Positions 19,462 to 29,755 of a stretch of 64,000 nucleotides of DNA are shown here, one piece after another. A program made the position numbers and the translations under genes. The stretch is from Yponomeuta sedellus. Lineage: Eukaryota; Arthropoda; Insecta; Lepidoptera; Yponomeutidae. The notes beneath the pieces were generated by a model. That model saw nothing but the letters and a program-made list of their open reading frames with translations, was not told where the DNA came from and ran no database searches. Numbering within the stretch: the first letter of the stretch is position 1; each line of letters starts with the position of its first letter. Where the stretch lies: the NCBI GenBank assembly GCA_934045075.1, contig OW203722.1, positions 21,552,986 to 21,616,985 of the forward strand, given 5' to 3'.

Positions 19462-19695
19462 GGCGGCCTCGGTGGCGCAGCGGTTTAGCACGCTGACTGT
19501 AAAACGGGAGGTCTCGGGTTCGATCCCCGGCCGGGTCAAACTAGGAAATGAACTTTTCTAGTTTGTCTCGGGTCTTGGATGTTATCTATGTATTTATTGT
19601 ATTAAATCTATTGTTGAGTTAGCACCTATAACACAAGTCATTAAGTTGTACTTAGTATAGGGCTAACGAGATCTGTGTAGTATGTCTGTGAAACT
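19462..19695 (+). repeat. Y-SINE, tRNA-Tyr-like head
   Basis: A-box 'ggtggcgcagcggtttagca', anticodon loop CTGTAAA (GTA, as in tRNA-Tyr) and B-box 'gggttcgatcccc'. A ~160-bp unrelated body follows with 'ttggatgttatctatgta', 'gggctaacgagatctgtgt' and an A-rich end. Related copies are at 19981-20160 and 27030-27280. Confidence 0.8.
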
Positions 19696-19764
19696 TAAAA
19701 AAAAAAAAAATTCTTTAATTCGGTCTATCATTTTAAAAAAAATCGTAATGAGTGATGAACATAC

Positions 19765-20520
19765 CGTTTACTTTCTTCGCAAAGTCGTGTAAATGACGAG
19801 AGCTGTTTGCTCAGCTCGTTTCTAGTTACGGTATGGCTTTGAGCAGTATATTATAATGTGCCTATTAATTGCATTAGGAGCTGCTTTAACTGTCACACTC
19901 ACTTCTTTAGTATAAGGAGAAACTTTGTTTACAATAGATTTTATTCAATTAGAGATGCTATGGAGCTCCATAAAAGTATATGGCTTCGGTGGCGCAGCGG
20001 TTTGGCACGCTGCGCTGTCTGTAAAACCGAAGGTCTCGGGTCTTGGATGTTATCTGTGTATGTATGTATTATATTAAATCTATCGTCAACACAAGTCATT
20101 TAGTTGTACTTAGTATGGGGCTAACGAGATCTGTGTAATACGTCCATGAATATTTATTTATTATTTTTATCTTAGAGATACCTTGACATGTCTAACAGAT
20201 TATACTATTATTTTTTATTTTTAATGCACTAACCCTCTAGCCTCTAAATAGGTTTTTGAATGTCTAACAGATATTTAGAAGTCGAGTTTTTGAAGATTTC
20301 ATACTATAATTATTTTACTTGTAACTGTGACGTAACTATGAGATGTGTCAGGAATACACCGTGTCGGTAGTTTTGGCACTGCTGCATTCACACTAGCCGG
20401 TGGTGGAATGACGAGAGATGTTTGCCGGGCCGCGCTCTTCCGCTAATGGTATGGCTTTGAGCGAGATATTAGACCGGCTCTGTTAATTGCGTCAACGTCC
20501 TTGTCTGAGAAGGTACACAC
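19765..20520. repeat. Degenerate duplicated motif around 19.8 and 20.4 kb
   Basis: 'ggtatggctttgagca' with 'tattaattgcatt' (19831-19876) recurs as 'ggtatggctttgagcg' with 'tgttaattgcgtc' (20450-20496). Both follow a 'tgacgagag' string. An unnamed old repeat; the boundaries are not clear. Confidence 0.35.
19981..20160 (+). repeat. Y-SINE with internal deletion
   Basis: The A-box is intact and 'gtctgtaaaaccgaaggtct' gives the same GTA loop. The sequence then jumps from 'ctcggg' straight to 'tcttggatgttatctgtg', losing the B-box and early body. Confidence 0.75.
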
Positions 20521-20614
20521 TGTTTTATGCTTGGATAATATATTAGTGTAATGTGAGGGACTGAAAGATTGAGAGAAATTGATATTTATAAGTAAGATAA
20601 ATGTATCGGAGATA

Positions 20615-21025
20615 TAACCGATACCGGCGTGTGTGAGACTAATGAACTTTGATGATGCGAAGGTGGTCTAGGTATAGGTGGCAACTGATGTGTTAGATTT
20701 AATATGACTTGAGAAAAAATGGTCAGAGTGGAGTTTTTTTTTTCCGCTGCCTTTTTCTCCATTACACTACGGCCCGATGGCTGTGGCTTACATTTTACTT
20801 TCTACATGGACATTCAGCAAACGTTATTTACATTAAAACAATATTTCATCTGTCAGGATCTTGAAAAGTGGCAGTCCTGGTCTCTGCCTACCTTTATGGG
20901 GTACATACGTTCGTTTTGTGCATGCAAAGACTTATGAATGAAGGTGATCTGTCAGGATCTTGGGAAATGACAGTCCCTAGTCTCTGCCTTCTCTTCTGGG
21001 ATATAAACGTGATAATTTATGCAGT
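20615..21025 (+). repeat. Degenerate LINE C-terminal ends in series
   Basis: 'ctgtcaggatcttgaaaagt' with 'ctctgcctacc' (20850-20891) and 'ctgtcaggatcttgggaaat' with 'ctctgccttctcttctggga' (20949-21001) are two consecutive copies of the end of the 10.8-kb LINE. Both are decayed. Confidence 0.65.
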
Positions 21026-21029
21026 TGTT

Positions 21030-21150
21030 GTAGCAATGAAACCCGCTAACTCTGAAGAAAAACGTCGTGAGGAAACCTGAGAGTCTCGGATGTTCTACTA
21101 CCTCAGAATTTGAAATTGCTAATCCGCGGTGGGCACGCTAATACTCATTC
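21030..21150 (+). repeat. G-SINE fragment
   Basis: 'gtagcaatgaaacccgctaa', 'gtcgtgaggaaacctgag', 'cctcagaatttgaaattgct' and 'aatccgcggtgggcacgc'. Confidence 0.65.
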
Positions 21151-21196
21151 TCATAGTAAATGCGCTGCAGTAAAAGTTACAAAGAAAAGCAAAAAT

Positions 21197-21385
21197 TATA
21201 CTATTTTTATTTTTAATGCACTAACCCGTGCTACAGAGAATAGTGTAAAGAGGTTCGAAATTTCACTGATGCCGGTGAGTCGCCCATTAGCTCAGTTGGA
21301 AAGAGCGCTGGCGTGGATAGCTAGAGGTCGCGGGTTCGAATCCCGGCATGGGTGGAATTTTTAGTCTCTATATAATTTTTTAAAA
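21197..21385. repeat. T-SINE, inverted-terminus form
   Basis: The left 30 bp is tail in reverse ('ttttaatgcactaacccgtg'). The remainder is forward: end of body, tRNA-like part (21282-21352), tail. The two tail pieces are therefore inverted relative to each other. Confidence 0.75.
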
Positions 21386-21674
21386 AAGCAAAATGTTAAA
21401 ATAGTTAGGTAGAGCTTTATTGGATAGAAAAAAAGAAATAGTGAACTTTGCATCACTGATGTTGCTTATTTAATTAAGACTCCTTGAATTTCTGAAACGA
21501 TTCTATGGACCAAGGGCAGCGCGATTTGAATCGTTTATTTTATTCATCCAATGAAAATGCTATGGCATTTTCTAATTAAAAATACTTTTACTATTTCGAG
21601 TTATTGCTTTCGCTGTTGGGATGAAATATAATTTATTTTTGTTCATCTGATGCAAAATCCTTTATTGTGATGTT

Positions 21675-22000
21675 ATAGTAGCATAACCCTCGCTAACCGC
21701 TAAGGAAAACATCGTGAAGAAAAATTTTGAAAACCTATTTAGAGGCTAAAAATTCCACCAATGCCGGGATTCGAACCCGCGACCTCTGTCTATCCGTGCC
21801 AGAGGTCGCGGGTTCGAATCCGCACAGCACGGGTTAGTGCATTAAAATTAATATAATCGTGAAGAAACCTGAGTGTTAGAGGTGCTCAAATACCTCAGCG
21901 CTCAAAATTGCCAGTTCACGGTGGGCGTGGTAATTAAACTTAAACTCCCTCTCTCGCTGAGAGGAGTAATGTGCCCTGTGCTGGGACGTGAGTAGTGTAC
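21675..22000 (+). repeat. G-SINE split by a T-SINE insertion
   Basis: 'agcataaccctcgctaaccg' and 'ggaaaacatcgtgaagaaa' are interrupted at 21723 and resume at 21868 with 'cctgagtgttagaggtgctc', continuing to 'gtgccctgtgctgggacgtg'. The interruption is flanked by a 12-bp target duplication. Confidence 0.8.
21723..21855. mobile_element. Fold-back T-SINE insertion with 12-bp target duplication
   Basis: ATCGTGAAGAAA flanks it (21711-21722 and 21856-21867). Inside, a tRNA T-arm region occurs twice in opposite orientation: 21767-21788 and 21800-21821 are exact 22-bp reverse complements with an 11-nt loop. One flank is a reverse tail piece and the other a forward tail piece. The long target duplication indicates retroposition, so the fold-back form may have inserted as such. 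Confidence 0.82.
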
Positions 22001-22102
22001 AAAAAATAAATTACAAACTGTCAAAAAGTGTATTATTTATATCCTAATCTAATCGTTTAATGTTCAAGAGATGTTGAATCATATGTAATAAATAAATTAC
22101 TC

Positions 22103-22486
22103 CGATATCAACCCTTGTATCTCCTCATTCCTGGGGCATGGGTCTCTTCCTGCATCGCAGAAGGTTAGACCATACTCTCTTCTTGACGGGGCATTCCAGG
22201 GGTCAGGGTCAATTTCGGGTTGGTGGAGAATTGTAATACAGTGGCGGGCCTCACTGTCAGAAATTATCTAGCCACCCATAAGGCCTCTGACATAACGTAA
22301 CCACTTCCATTAATGACAGCCGGCATCAACGGCTTAGCGTGCCTAGCAAAACACGGAAGTGCTCGGTAAAAATGCCACTAGTAGTAGTCACGGGACGGTC
22401 ACCCATCTTGAACCTGACTACGTCTGTTGTTGCTTAACTCAAGTGATTGATTCCAATCACTCGGTTCGACTAGGCCACAAGCACTT
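22103..22486 (-). mobile_element. R5S SINE, near full-length
   Basis: Reversed. The 3' end is at the left ('atcaacccttgtatctcctc'). At the right are 'gacggtcacccatcttg' (C-box region), 'ttgttgcttaactcaagtga' and 'ttccaatcactcggttcg'. A short insertion lies near 22165-22220. Confidence 0.8.
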
Positions 22487-22489
22487 CTA

Positions 22490-23050
22490 TGTTTATGTAT
22501 TTGTGTATAAGTAGTGTATATTAAGCTCACTGGATTACGAATGTCGTCATTTGCCATGTAAAGTTTCTAGGCCAGTCAATGTTAAATCTGCTGTAGATTA
22601 AATTTATTGTGAGCATTTCACAGAATTGCTTACGAAAATAATACCGGGAAAATGTACGAATAAAATGCACCTCGTTAAAATGTGTTTCACTGTTAAATGG
22701 CGACTCCATTTTTGCTTCATTCATTAGCAAATTCGCCCCAATGATACCTTTTACTGATTCGAAATTATACGTTGTCGTCATGAAAGGTACGTGTAAAAAG
22801 GTATACAACGTCAGCATAATTTTGCCAAATACGTATTTAATCAAAGCTACAGATTCTGACATATGTTCAGACCGTCTTCTTCTGTGGTATAATACATAAC
22901 ATAACATTTACATACAATATCAAACAATTTCTTCTTCGCTAGACGGTGTGTGTTTTTGTGGCGATAGCGGTAAGATGTCTTCTGGCACATAACTGGAGAT
23001 TGTACTGCAACTCAACTCTAGGGACAAAGTTTTCAATATGCTTAGGCAAA
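22490..23050. other. Unassigned; 126-codon open frame on the minus strand
   Basis: 22527-22907 (minus) is open for 126 codons with no recognised domain, no splice or codon-bias evidence and no repeat match in the window. Its length is plausible by chance in AT-rich DNA. Confidence 0.3.
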
Positions 23051-23052
23051 TA

Positions 23053-23200
23053 ATAACATAACAAAACATTAACATACAGGTACATACATTGCTTCTGACC
23101 CCACACTAGGATACCCTGCGTCGTGGGAACCAGAAACCACGACATCACAAATATGTAAACATCCAAGATCTGGGGTTTTTTGTGCCCAGTTATGATCCGA
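23053..23200 (-). repeat. Z-SINE fragment
   Basis: 'aacatacaggtacatacatt', 'gcttctgaccccacactagg', 'gtcgtgggaaccagaaacc' and 'catccaagatctgggg'. The tRNA-like end seen at 51.55 kb is not preserved. Confidence 0.65.
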
Positions 23201-23379
23201 ACAATACATGTGCACAATATTAAATGCATTACTCTTTCAACATGTAAAAAAGAATGGTTCTGCTGCGGAGCGATAGAGCACTGCCTTTTCAATCGAAAGG
23301 CCGTGTACTGTTAGCTAAGTTAAGTAGGTACCTACATTTGTGAATTTTCTAAGGTTAGCACGAGCACTAGACATAATAA

Positions 23380-23470
23380 AAACTGGATTTACAGGGATTT
23401 TACTGGTTTCATTTTACATATTTACAATTTTTTTAAGTTTCGGTACTTTACCGGGACCACGGAATCACGA
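23380..23470 (-). repeat. Possible Penelope-like 3' end remnant
   Basis: 'ttttacatatttacaattt' then 'agtttcggtactttaccggg' and 'accacgg' parallels 44.39-44.45 kb ('ttacaattttccaacgtttc', 'ggcactttttcagg', 'ccgtggtccc'). Strongly diverged. Confidence 0.4.
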
Positions 23471-23611
23471 AATCCGTGTTTTTTCACAGTTTTTATTATA
23501 TATTTGGGAATTATGGGAGCTATACTATTCGCTAATCGTAAAGGAAACCCTGTGGGGAAACCTTAACACGTTTTTTCACCAACTATCCAAATATTACAAT
23601 TTGAATCATCA

Positions 23612-23707
23612 TCATCAACCCATTATGTCCCCACCGATGGGCATGGGTCACTTCCCTGAGGAAGGTATAGGCCATACTCCACCACGGGGGCAAAGTCCGG
23701 TTGGTTC
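23612..23707 (-). repeat. R5S subfamily-2 fragment
   Basis: 'cccattatgtccccaccgat', 'ggtcacttccctgaggaagg' and 'actccaccacgggggc', reversed R5S 3' end. Confidence 0.65.
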
Positions 23708-23752
23708 TGAAATTTGAATTTCAATAATAATAATAAATTAGCGTACGAAAGT

Positions 23753-23958
23753 AGCAGTGGGCTGGCCATATCTCGCGAAGAGCCGACAATCGTTAGAGTA
23801 AACGTGTTCGTAGGAGTAAAAGTGTTCAAACGTAGTGTAGGACGTCCTCCGACTAGGTAGGATGACGATCAGCGAAAAACTGCCGGCAGATGCTGGATGC
23901 GGCAAGCTGAAGACAGGGCGCTATGGCGCTCATTACGAGAGGGCATTGTCCAACAGTT
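23753..23958 (+). repeat. RTE LINE C-terminal fragment
   Basis: 'gcagtgggctggccatatct', 'cgcgaagagccgacaatcg', 'gcggcaagctgaagacaggg' and 'cgctatggcgctcattacg'. The tail stops at 'gtccaacag' and appears to resume at 24474 ('gaacagtggacatagcctga', then a GAAGAAG tail). About 510 bp, including the R5S at 24.08 kb, lies between. Confidence 0.7.
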
Positions 23959-24074
23959 TAAAAATTTGTTTATAATTAGTAGAACCTATCGGCTGGAAGA
24001 ACGAATTCTTTCTAATACAGGTGTAAACTTAAAAGGAAGATTCGACCACTGTTGTTACCACTGTTATAAAGAAG

Positions 24075-24440
24075 AAGCGCTCGTGGCCTAGGCGAACCGA
24101 GTGATTGGAATCAATCACTTGGTTAAGCAACAACAGGCGCGGTCAGGTACGGGATGGGTGAGCGTCCCGTGACTACCGCTAGTGGCATTTTTCCGAGCGC
24201 TTCCGTGCTTCGCAAGGCACGTTAAGCCGTTGGTGCCGGCTGTCATATAATGGCAGTCGTTAAGCCATGTCAGAGGCCTTATGGGCGGCTTGATAACTTC
24301 TGACAGTGAGGCCCGCCACTGTCTCACAATCCTCCACCAACCCGGACTTGGCCCCCGTGGTGGAGTATGGCCTAACCTTCCTGCGATGCAGGAAGAGACC
24401 CGTGCCCCAGCAGTGGGGACATATAAGGGTTGATAACGAA
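24075..24440 (+). mobile_element. R5S SINE, full-length
   Basis: Head 'aagcgctcgtggcctaggcg', then GGTTAAGCAACAACAGGCGC and GATGGGTGAGCG. The end is 'ataagggttgataacgaag'. At 366 bp it is nearly identical to the 9685-10051 copy, so both are recent. Confidence 0.88.
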
Positions 24441-24529
24441 GTAACGAAGAATTTTTAATTTTTGAATTTTTGAACAGTGGACATAGCCTGAAAAAGAAGA
24501 AGAATAAATGCAGCCTTTAGGTTCCACTG

Positions 24530-24720
24530 TAGTGCATAGGCTTTCTCTCACAGAGAGAGTATGGGCTTAATCACCACTCGAGTTCACCGTGAATTGGCAA
24601 TTTCAAGCGTAGAAGTATGTAAACACCTCAGATGCTCAGGTTTTTTCACGACGATTTCCTTAACCGCTAGCGAGTGGTATTACTACTTTAACTTCACAAA
24701 TGTACGTTACTTATAAACCA
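24530..24720 (-). repeat. G-SINE
   Basis: 'agagtatgggcttaatcacc', 'gaattggcaatttcaagcg', 'gctcaggttttttcacgac' and 'gctagcgagtggtattacta', ending at 'cacaaatgtacgttac'. Confidence 0.7.
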
Positions 24721-24829
24721 ACGCCTGAATAAAAATTCATGCAGCTTAACAATACATTTTTCCAGTTTTAAAACAGTGTTCTCTAGTCTAGTCTTAAAAT
24801 TGAGGCTTACTGAAACGACCCTTTAAAGG

Positions 24830-25260
24830 AACATTGCAAACACAAATAAATAACTTTTAATCCCAATCACGGGAGCCGCAGAAAGAACAACAAAAGCGCC
24901 CCGAAAAATTATCCCGTCCCAAATAATGACAACAAGTCAGTACACGCATTTATCACGCACACACACACACCGACGAAAGCGTAAAACGAAAGGACCAGCG
25001 CGTAAACAAACAGAATTAACTCCGAACATGAGGGGCGACGTTTCAATCAGCGTTCCTTTACATGCATTATTCACCAGGCGACTTTCCGAAAATGGTAATT
25101 GAAATGCGTCGAACGGAACGCGGACCAGCCTCTACGATGCTAATCGTAACGGAGAGCGCATTAATCAGTGTACCTTTTACGGGTGCAGGGTTGTACCCTA
25201 AAACTGAAGCTTTGATAGTAAGGTTCATAGTGGCCCGGCTCGATTTAGATTTTGGATGAG
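24830..25260. other. Non-repetitive island, possibly conserved non-coding
   Basis: Mixed-composition sequence ('cccaatcacgggagccgcag', 'gtcagtacacgcatttatca', 'ttcctttacatgcattattc') with a short CA run at 24959-24970 and no match to other repeats in the window. A 65-codon frame at 25062-25259 is not convincing. A regulatory element is possible but unproven. Confidence 0.3.
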
Positions 25261-25360
25261 GTTGGTCACGGTTTCAAAGAGGTTGACGTTATTTTCCTGG
25301 TGTCAGCGACGCTTTTTAACTTAAATACCCACTTACTAATAGTGGTGAAACTTTATTATA

Positions 25361-25640
25361 TTGACCAACCCTTGGTATACCCCCACTGGTGAATCAGGGT
25401 GTCTTCCTGCATCGCAGGAAGGTTAGGCCATACTCCACCACGGGGGCCAAGTGCGGGTTGGTAAAGGATTGTAAGACAGTGGCGAGTGTGAGAAGTTATC
25501 AAGCCGCCCATAAGGCCTCTGACATGGCTTAATGACTGCCATTACATGACAGCAGATACCAGCGGCTTAGCGTGCCTTGCAAAACTTGGAAGCGCTCGGA
25601 AAAAAGCCACTAGTGGTAGTTACGGGATAGTCACCCATCC
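25361..25640 (-). repeat. R5S SINE, 5'-truncated
   Basis: 'accaacccttggtatacccc', 'atactccaccacgggggcca', 'gcggcttagcgtgccttgc' and 'ggatagtcacccatcc'. It stops at the C-box, losing the 5S-like head. This is what incomplete target-primed reverse transcription would leave. Confidence 0.8.
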
Positions 25641-25644
25641 ACCC

Positions 25645-26500
25645 AGAAGCAAATTGTAGGTATTATTTGCCATGTACTCTCTTATAAGGAACTCAGCATA
25701 AAACATCGTAGTCTTAAAACGCACATATGGGAGAAAATACTATCATACTAAATTATCAGCGGCACGTCCAGTGTATCTCATAACCTACCCTCCACCTTAC
25801 AATGTCCAGACTTGCACATAGTGCAATAACGCCCTCACGTTGCCAAACAATTCTCCACCTTCTGGTCAGCGTAGAGTGCAGCAATTGATAACCTATTTTC
25901 CCGTGAACCCATCTCAGTTGCCACGTTAACATAAGTTGCCTTATGGCAATATTTTTCTTACAATACCGATACATATTTTTACGACGGATCAGGCGTGTCA
26001 TGATGCTGGCAATAAAGTTGCTCTTCCAATAAGCTTTTTTTTTCGTGCTTCGGGTTTACGACCTGTGTCCGGTTGATCATATCTCCCTTTTCCACTTTCG
26101 AGGGAAACGTTTCGAATGTAATCAGTGCCAGATGCTTTGGAAACACATTCATGATTTTCCTTTTGCCGGTTAGGCGTGTTTTTTTTCTTTATTTTGCGTT
26201 GCGTATGTTTCTACGGCTGGCAGCCTGAGTTTTGTGGCAGGCCGAATGAAAAAATATATCTCTTCCATTTTCGAAAAACTTATTGAAGAATATTTTGCAC
26301 GATCTTTTTTGTGTGTTCTTGAAATACTGGCTCATTATATTCCGTGCTTTGCACGAAAGAATATAAAAAGAACACTCTTAGTAGCTCGGTAAGGTTGTGG
26401 TCCTTCGACCACTATTTCAAAGAAAAAAGTGCAAAAACAGCAATTTGACTCTTTCAGGGTTCTAAAACTCAAAAGAAAAAAAAAACGGAACGCTTATAAG
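25645..26500. other. Unassigned sequence
   Basis: Includes an 81-codon minus frame (25756-26001) without recognisable motifs. No repeat identified. Confidence 0.35.
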
Positions 26501-26508
26501 ATCACTTA

Positions 26509-26753
26509 CAGTCTATTTATTCTTACTTGTCCAATTTATTAAACAAGATTCTAACCTTAAAATTGAGATAAGATGCCTAAACTAGACATTTTCTTGCAAA
26601 TTCATGAACTATGTTTATAAAATTGGCAGCGTGTTATCTAAAAGAGTATTCCAAGTTACTTCATTTATGGAAATATGGCAGGTTGTACAAAAAGTTATAG
26701 TTTACGGGTAGAAGCTTGTTTACTAAATTGGACAAGTAAGAATAAATAGACTG
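26509..26753. mobile_element. TA-flanked MITE (Tc1/mariner-like), 245 bp
   Basis: TA lies at both outer borders (26507-26508 and 26754-26755). The ends are CAGTCTATTTATTCTTACTT and its reverse complement. They match over about 45 bp with two mismatches. The interior has 'aaattggcagcgtgttatct'. TA duplication and long inverted ends fit a Tc1/mariner-type MITE. A second, left-truncated copy lies at 42725-42893. Confidence 0.85.
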
Positions 26754-26754
26754 T

Positions 26755-27025
26755 AGTTGTTCGTCCGTCTAGCTTTCTGTCAAGACCCTTTATCTCAGAA
26801 ACGCGTGGAGGTATGAAATTAAAACCGTATACTTAGATCTACAGTTACTTGAAATTGTAACAAAATAAAACTTCTAAGTGTACGAAAACACGTACGCAAA
26901 GAAACGTATATTTCGACATTGAATCAAAATTTTAGGGAAGTACTTTATAAATTTCAATTGGCGTAGAACTATCAAATTTGGCGAGTAATATTATCTACTA
27001 CAAACACCGGAAAAAATCTGTAAAC
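26755..27025. other. Unassigned; start resembles sequence at 42.54 kb
   Basis: 'cgtccgtctagctttctgtc' and 'ctttatctcagaaacgcg' parallel 'tgcatccgtttgtctgtaaa' and 'ctttatctaagaaactc' at 42.54 kb. In both places this string accompanies the MITE, so the true repeat may be larger. Confidence 0.35.
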
Positions 27026-27029
27026 TATA

Positions 27030-27280
27030 CGGCCTCGGTGACGCAGCGGTTTGGCCCGCTGACTGTAAAACCGAAGGTCTCAGGTTCAATCCCTGGCCGG
27101 GTCAAACTAGGAAACGAACTTTACTAGTCCTAGTTTGTCTCGGGTCTTGGATGTTATCTATGTATTTATTGTATTGAGTCTATCGTCGAGTTAGCACCTT
27201 TAACACAAGTCGTTTGATTGTACTTAGATTAGGGCTAACGAGATCTGTGTAATATCCATGAATATTTATTTATACTTTTG
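27030..27280 (+). repeat. Y-SINE
   Basis: 'cggtgacgcagcggtttggc', 'ctgactgtaaaaccgaaggt' (GTA loop), 'caggttcaatccctggccgg', then body with 'gggctaacgagatctgtgta' and an A/T-rich end. Confidence 0.8.
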
Positions 27281-27689
27281 TAATTAAATTATAAAAAAAT
27301 GTGTGAAAAGGTCGGCAAAAGCTCGAAAAAATTTTGAGCCTCGATTTCTAAACTATTTATAATAACGTAAGGACCTTAACTGATCTATAAATTTGTACGG
27401 AACCCCGGTGCACGAGTCATCTGTTCCAGCCAACCCGTAATAAAACAAGTTGTGATTTTTACCATCCAGGTGGCGCTACTTAGTACTGCATAGCGCCTTC
27501 AAATAATATACAGTAGCTTACGAATTTCTGGGGCCAGGTGGTATTATGCTAACGACAGGTTAAGGTAATTAGAGTGGAGCGCGGAGGTCGCGTGGGAAAT
27601 ATGTACTGAAAGCGGTTAGCTGACGTCATTAAGACTTGAATATGCCGCGTTGTGTTATTTACGGCTCGCGTTCGACTTTGCCCGAGAGA

Positions 27690-27750
27690 GTTAAATTGTT
27701 CCGTTCTAAAAAGTAAGCAAAGCACCGCTCTAAAAAGAGAGTTAAATTGT
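27690..27750. repeat. Isolated units of the 30.5-kb 24-bp minisatellite
   Basis: 'ccgttctaaaaagtaagc', 'aaagcaccgctctaaaaag' and then 'agagttaaattg', between two 'gagttaaattgtt' strings. The unit is the same as in the array about 2.75 kb downstream, here one and a half times. Confidence 0.85.
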
Positions 27751-27962
27751 TGGGTGCTCCGGTAAGTAATTGTGAATCGCACATTTGGGTCTAAGGCGTA
27801 GGGCTGATAAAAACGGCCATTTTTGAGAATAAATCCGATAAAGAACGGCCTTTTTTGGAAAAAAAAATATAATGATTACTTCCACACGACACATTTGTCG
27901 TGGTCCCAAACTAGAAATAAAATAAAATGCTTTGAAGTCCTCGCTTTTAGGCTGTAAGTTCT

Positions 27963-28299
27963 TTAAAAACCTATTTAGAGGCTAAAAATTTCACCCATGC
28001 CGGGATTCGAACCCGCAACCTCTGGCTATCCGTACCAACGCTCTACCAATTGAGCCAATGGGCGACTCACGGCATCAGTGAAATTTCGAACCTCTTTACA
28101 ATATTCTCTGTATTACGTACAAGCAGCGACATCTGACTTAAGCAAATTGCATTACTTACAGCCCCGACCACCTACTTTGCAGTTAGGTTTAACATCGGAA
28201 CGATATCACTGTACCCACATGATTACACTATTTTTATTTTTAATGCACTAACCCGTGCTAAGGAACAAATTTAAAAACCTATTTAGGGTCTAAAAATTT
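27963..28299 (-). repeat. T-SINE, about 1.1 units with repeated tail
   Basis: Reverse: tail piece, tRNA-like part (27993-28068), full body, then tail again ('ttaatgcactaacccgtgct', 'acctatttagggtctaaaa'). The tail copies are about 306 bp apart in direct orientation. Confidence 0.8.
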
Positions 28300-28406
28300 G
28301 CTTAAGTCAGATGTCGCTGCCTGTACGTAATACAGAGAATATTGTAAAGAGGTTCGAAATTTCACTGATGCCGTGAGTCGCCCATTGGCTCAATTGGTAG
28401 AGCGCA
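28300..28406 (+). repeat. T-SINE body and partial tRNA head, opposite orientation
   Basis: 'gcttaagtcagatgtcgctg', 'cctgtacgtaatacagagaa', 'ttcactgatgccgtgagtcg' and 'ggctcaattggtagagcgca', then an abrupt change to poly-T. It forms an inverted pair with the adjacent reverse unit. Confidence 0.78.
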
Positions 28407-28411
28407 TTTTT

Positions 28412-28790
28412 TTATAAAATTTTATTCTGAAAAACATAATGTAGGAAAAGTACGAAACATTACTTACATAATTAACATTTAAACACTTACGTTACTGTTA
28501 TTTGGAACTTTTTTAGGAACTAGACAGTAGGTATTGCTTATATATTATACATATAATGGTATTATTTAATTCTGTCTGTATTATTTATTGTAATTTGTCA
28601 TAAAGCTTTTTTCTAACAGCAGTAACTTTAATTTGTTTTTAAATAAATTATCTATTTGTTCGTTTTTTAAATTATCAGGTAATTTTTTTTTGTATTTTAA
28701 CTGCATTACAATGAGGATGAGTTCTAATTTTTTTGAGTCTTGAAAAGGGAAGGACAAGATTATTTTTTGATCTTATATTTATGTTGTGGA
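28412..28790. other. AT-rich sequence, unassigned
   Basis: No recognised features. Confidence 0.35.
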
Positions 28791-28802
28791 CATCTCTAGT
28801 AT

Positions 28803-29312
28803 GATGCTCCCTTAGCGGCTCCCTGGGCCATTATGCCGCAGATGAACTCGCTAAAAGAGGCTCGGAAACTACAGTGGAAGGACCCGAACCCCTGCTCCCA
28901 CTCCCATACAACCAGTTTAGAAAATGGTTGAGGTCGCGAACAGAAAGCCAGCATGCTGAACTTTGGAGAACAGAAACCAAATGTAGACAAGCCAGGGAGG
29001 CCTTACCAACAATCTCGAAACGTCTTTCACGTAGCCTGCTGCGTCTGAGAAGAGAAAATCTGCGCAAAGCTGTGGCAATCTTAACAGGCCACTGCTCACT
29101 GAACAGACATCTACAACATGGGTCTAACCGACAGCCCGCCTTGCCGGGGATGCCTCAAAGAAGAGGAAACACCCGCCCACGTGACCATTCACTGCGAAGG
29201 CGTGGAAAAGCAACGGACCGCCATCATTGGGTAGCCGGGGTCCCTTCAGGAAGCCTGCAGTGACATCGGAGCACTGCTGGCTTTCTGGAAAGAGATAGGC
29301 TGGCTGGAGTAA
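28803..29312 (+). pseudogene. LINE fragment: RNase H end plus CCHC zinc knuckle
   Basis: The reading frame begins with GHYAADELAKRGSE, which corresponds to the final conserved ADELA region of an RNase H domain. It continues PYNQFRKWL, LLRLRRENLRKAVAILTGHC and SLNRHL. After a frameshift near 29116 the second frame has GLTDSPPCRGC and HVTIHCEG, giving a C-x2-C...H-x4-C zinc-knuckle pattern, then ends ALLAFWKEIGWLE and stop. One in-frame stop follows the zinc knuckle. RNase H followed by this knuckle is found in I-group non-LTR retrotransposons of insects; the exact clade is not certain. The reverse transcriptase is missing, so the copy is dead. Confidence 0.75.
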
Positions 29313-29584
29313 ACCGACAGCTCCACTACGTACAATGGCCCAATCATGAGGCTAAGTGCGGAAATCTCAGGTCTAACTAACTATCTCTAGTTTGAGTAAA
29401 AGGTTGCTTGTTATTTAACTGTTCTTTATTTAATTATTAAGACTTATTGTAAGTGGCACGGGCCTACTGCTGTCAATACAGGCTACTTAGTATCCTAGCT
29501 ATAGTAGCTAAGACCTGCCAGTTTCGTTCACGTTTTCTATTTTATTTTAAACAGTGGAAAGTGAATGTAATTGCAACCATGTCA

Positions 29585-29755
29585 CTTTAAAAACCTATTT
29601 AAAGGCTAAAAATTCCACCCATGCCGGGATTCGAATTTGCGACCTCTGGATATCCGTGCCAGCGCTCTTTCCAACTGAGCTAATGGGCGACTCACCGGCA
29701 TCAGTGAAATTTCGAACCTCTTTACAATATCCTCTGTTTTATGTACAGCTTCACA
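29585..29755 (-). repeat. T-SINE, truncated
   Basis: Tail piece, tRNA-like part (29622-29692; the B-box has decayed to 'gggattcgaatttgc'), then the start of the body to 'tcctctgttttatgtacag'. Confidence 0.75.

Noticed and set aside
22527..22907. 126-codon minus-strand frame as a host gene
   Set aside because: No recognisable domain, no splice context, A/T-driven composition, and a length compatible with chance in 64 kb of AT-rich DNA.
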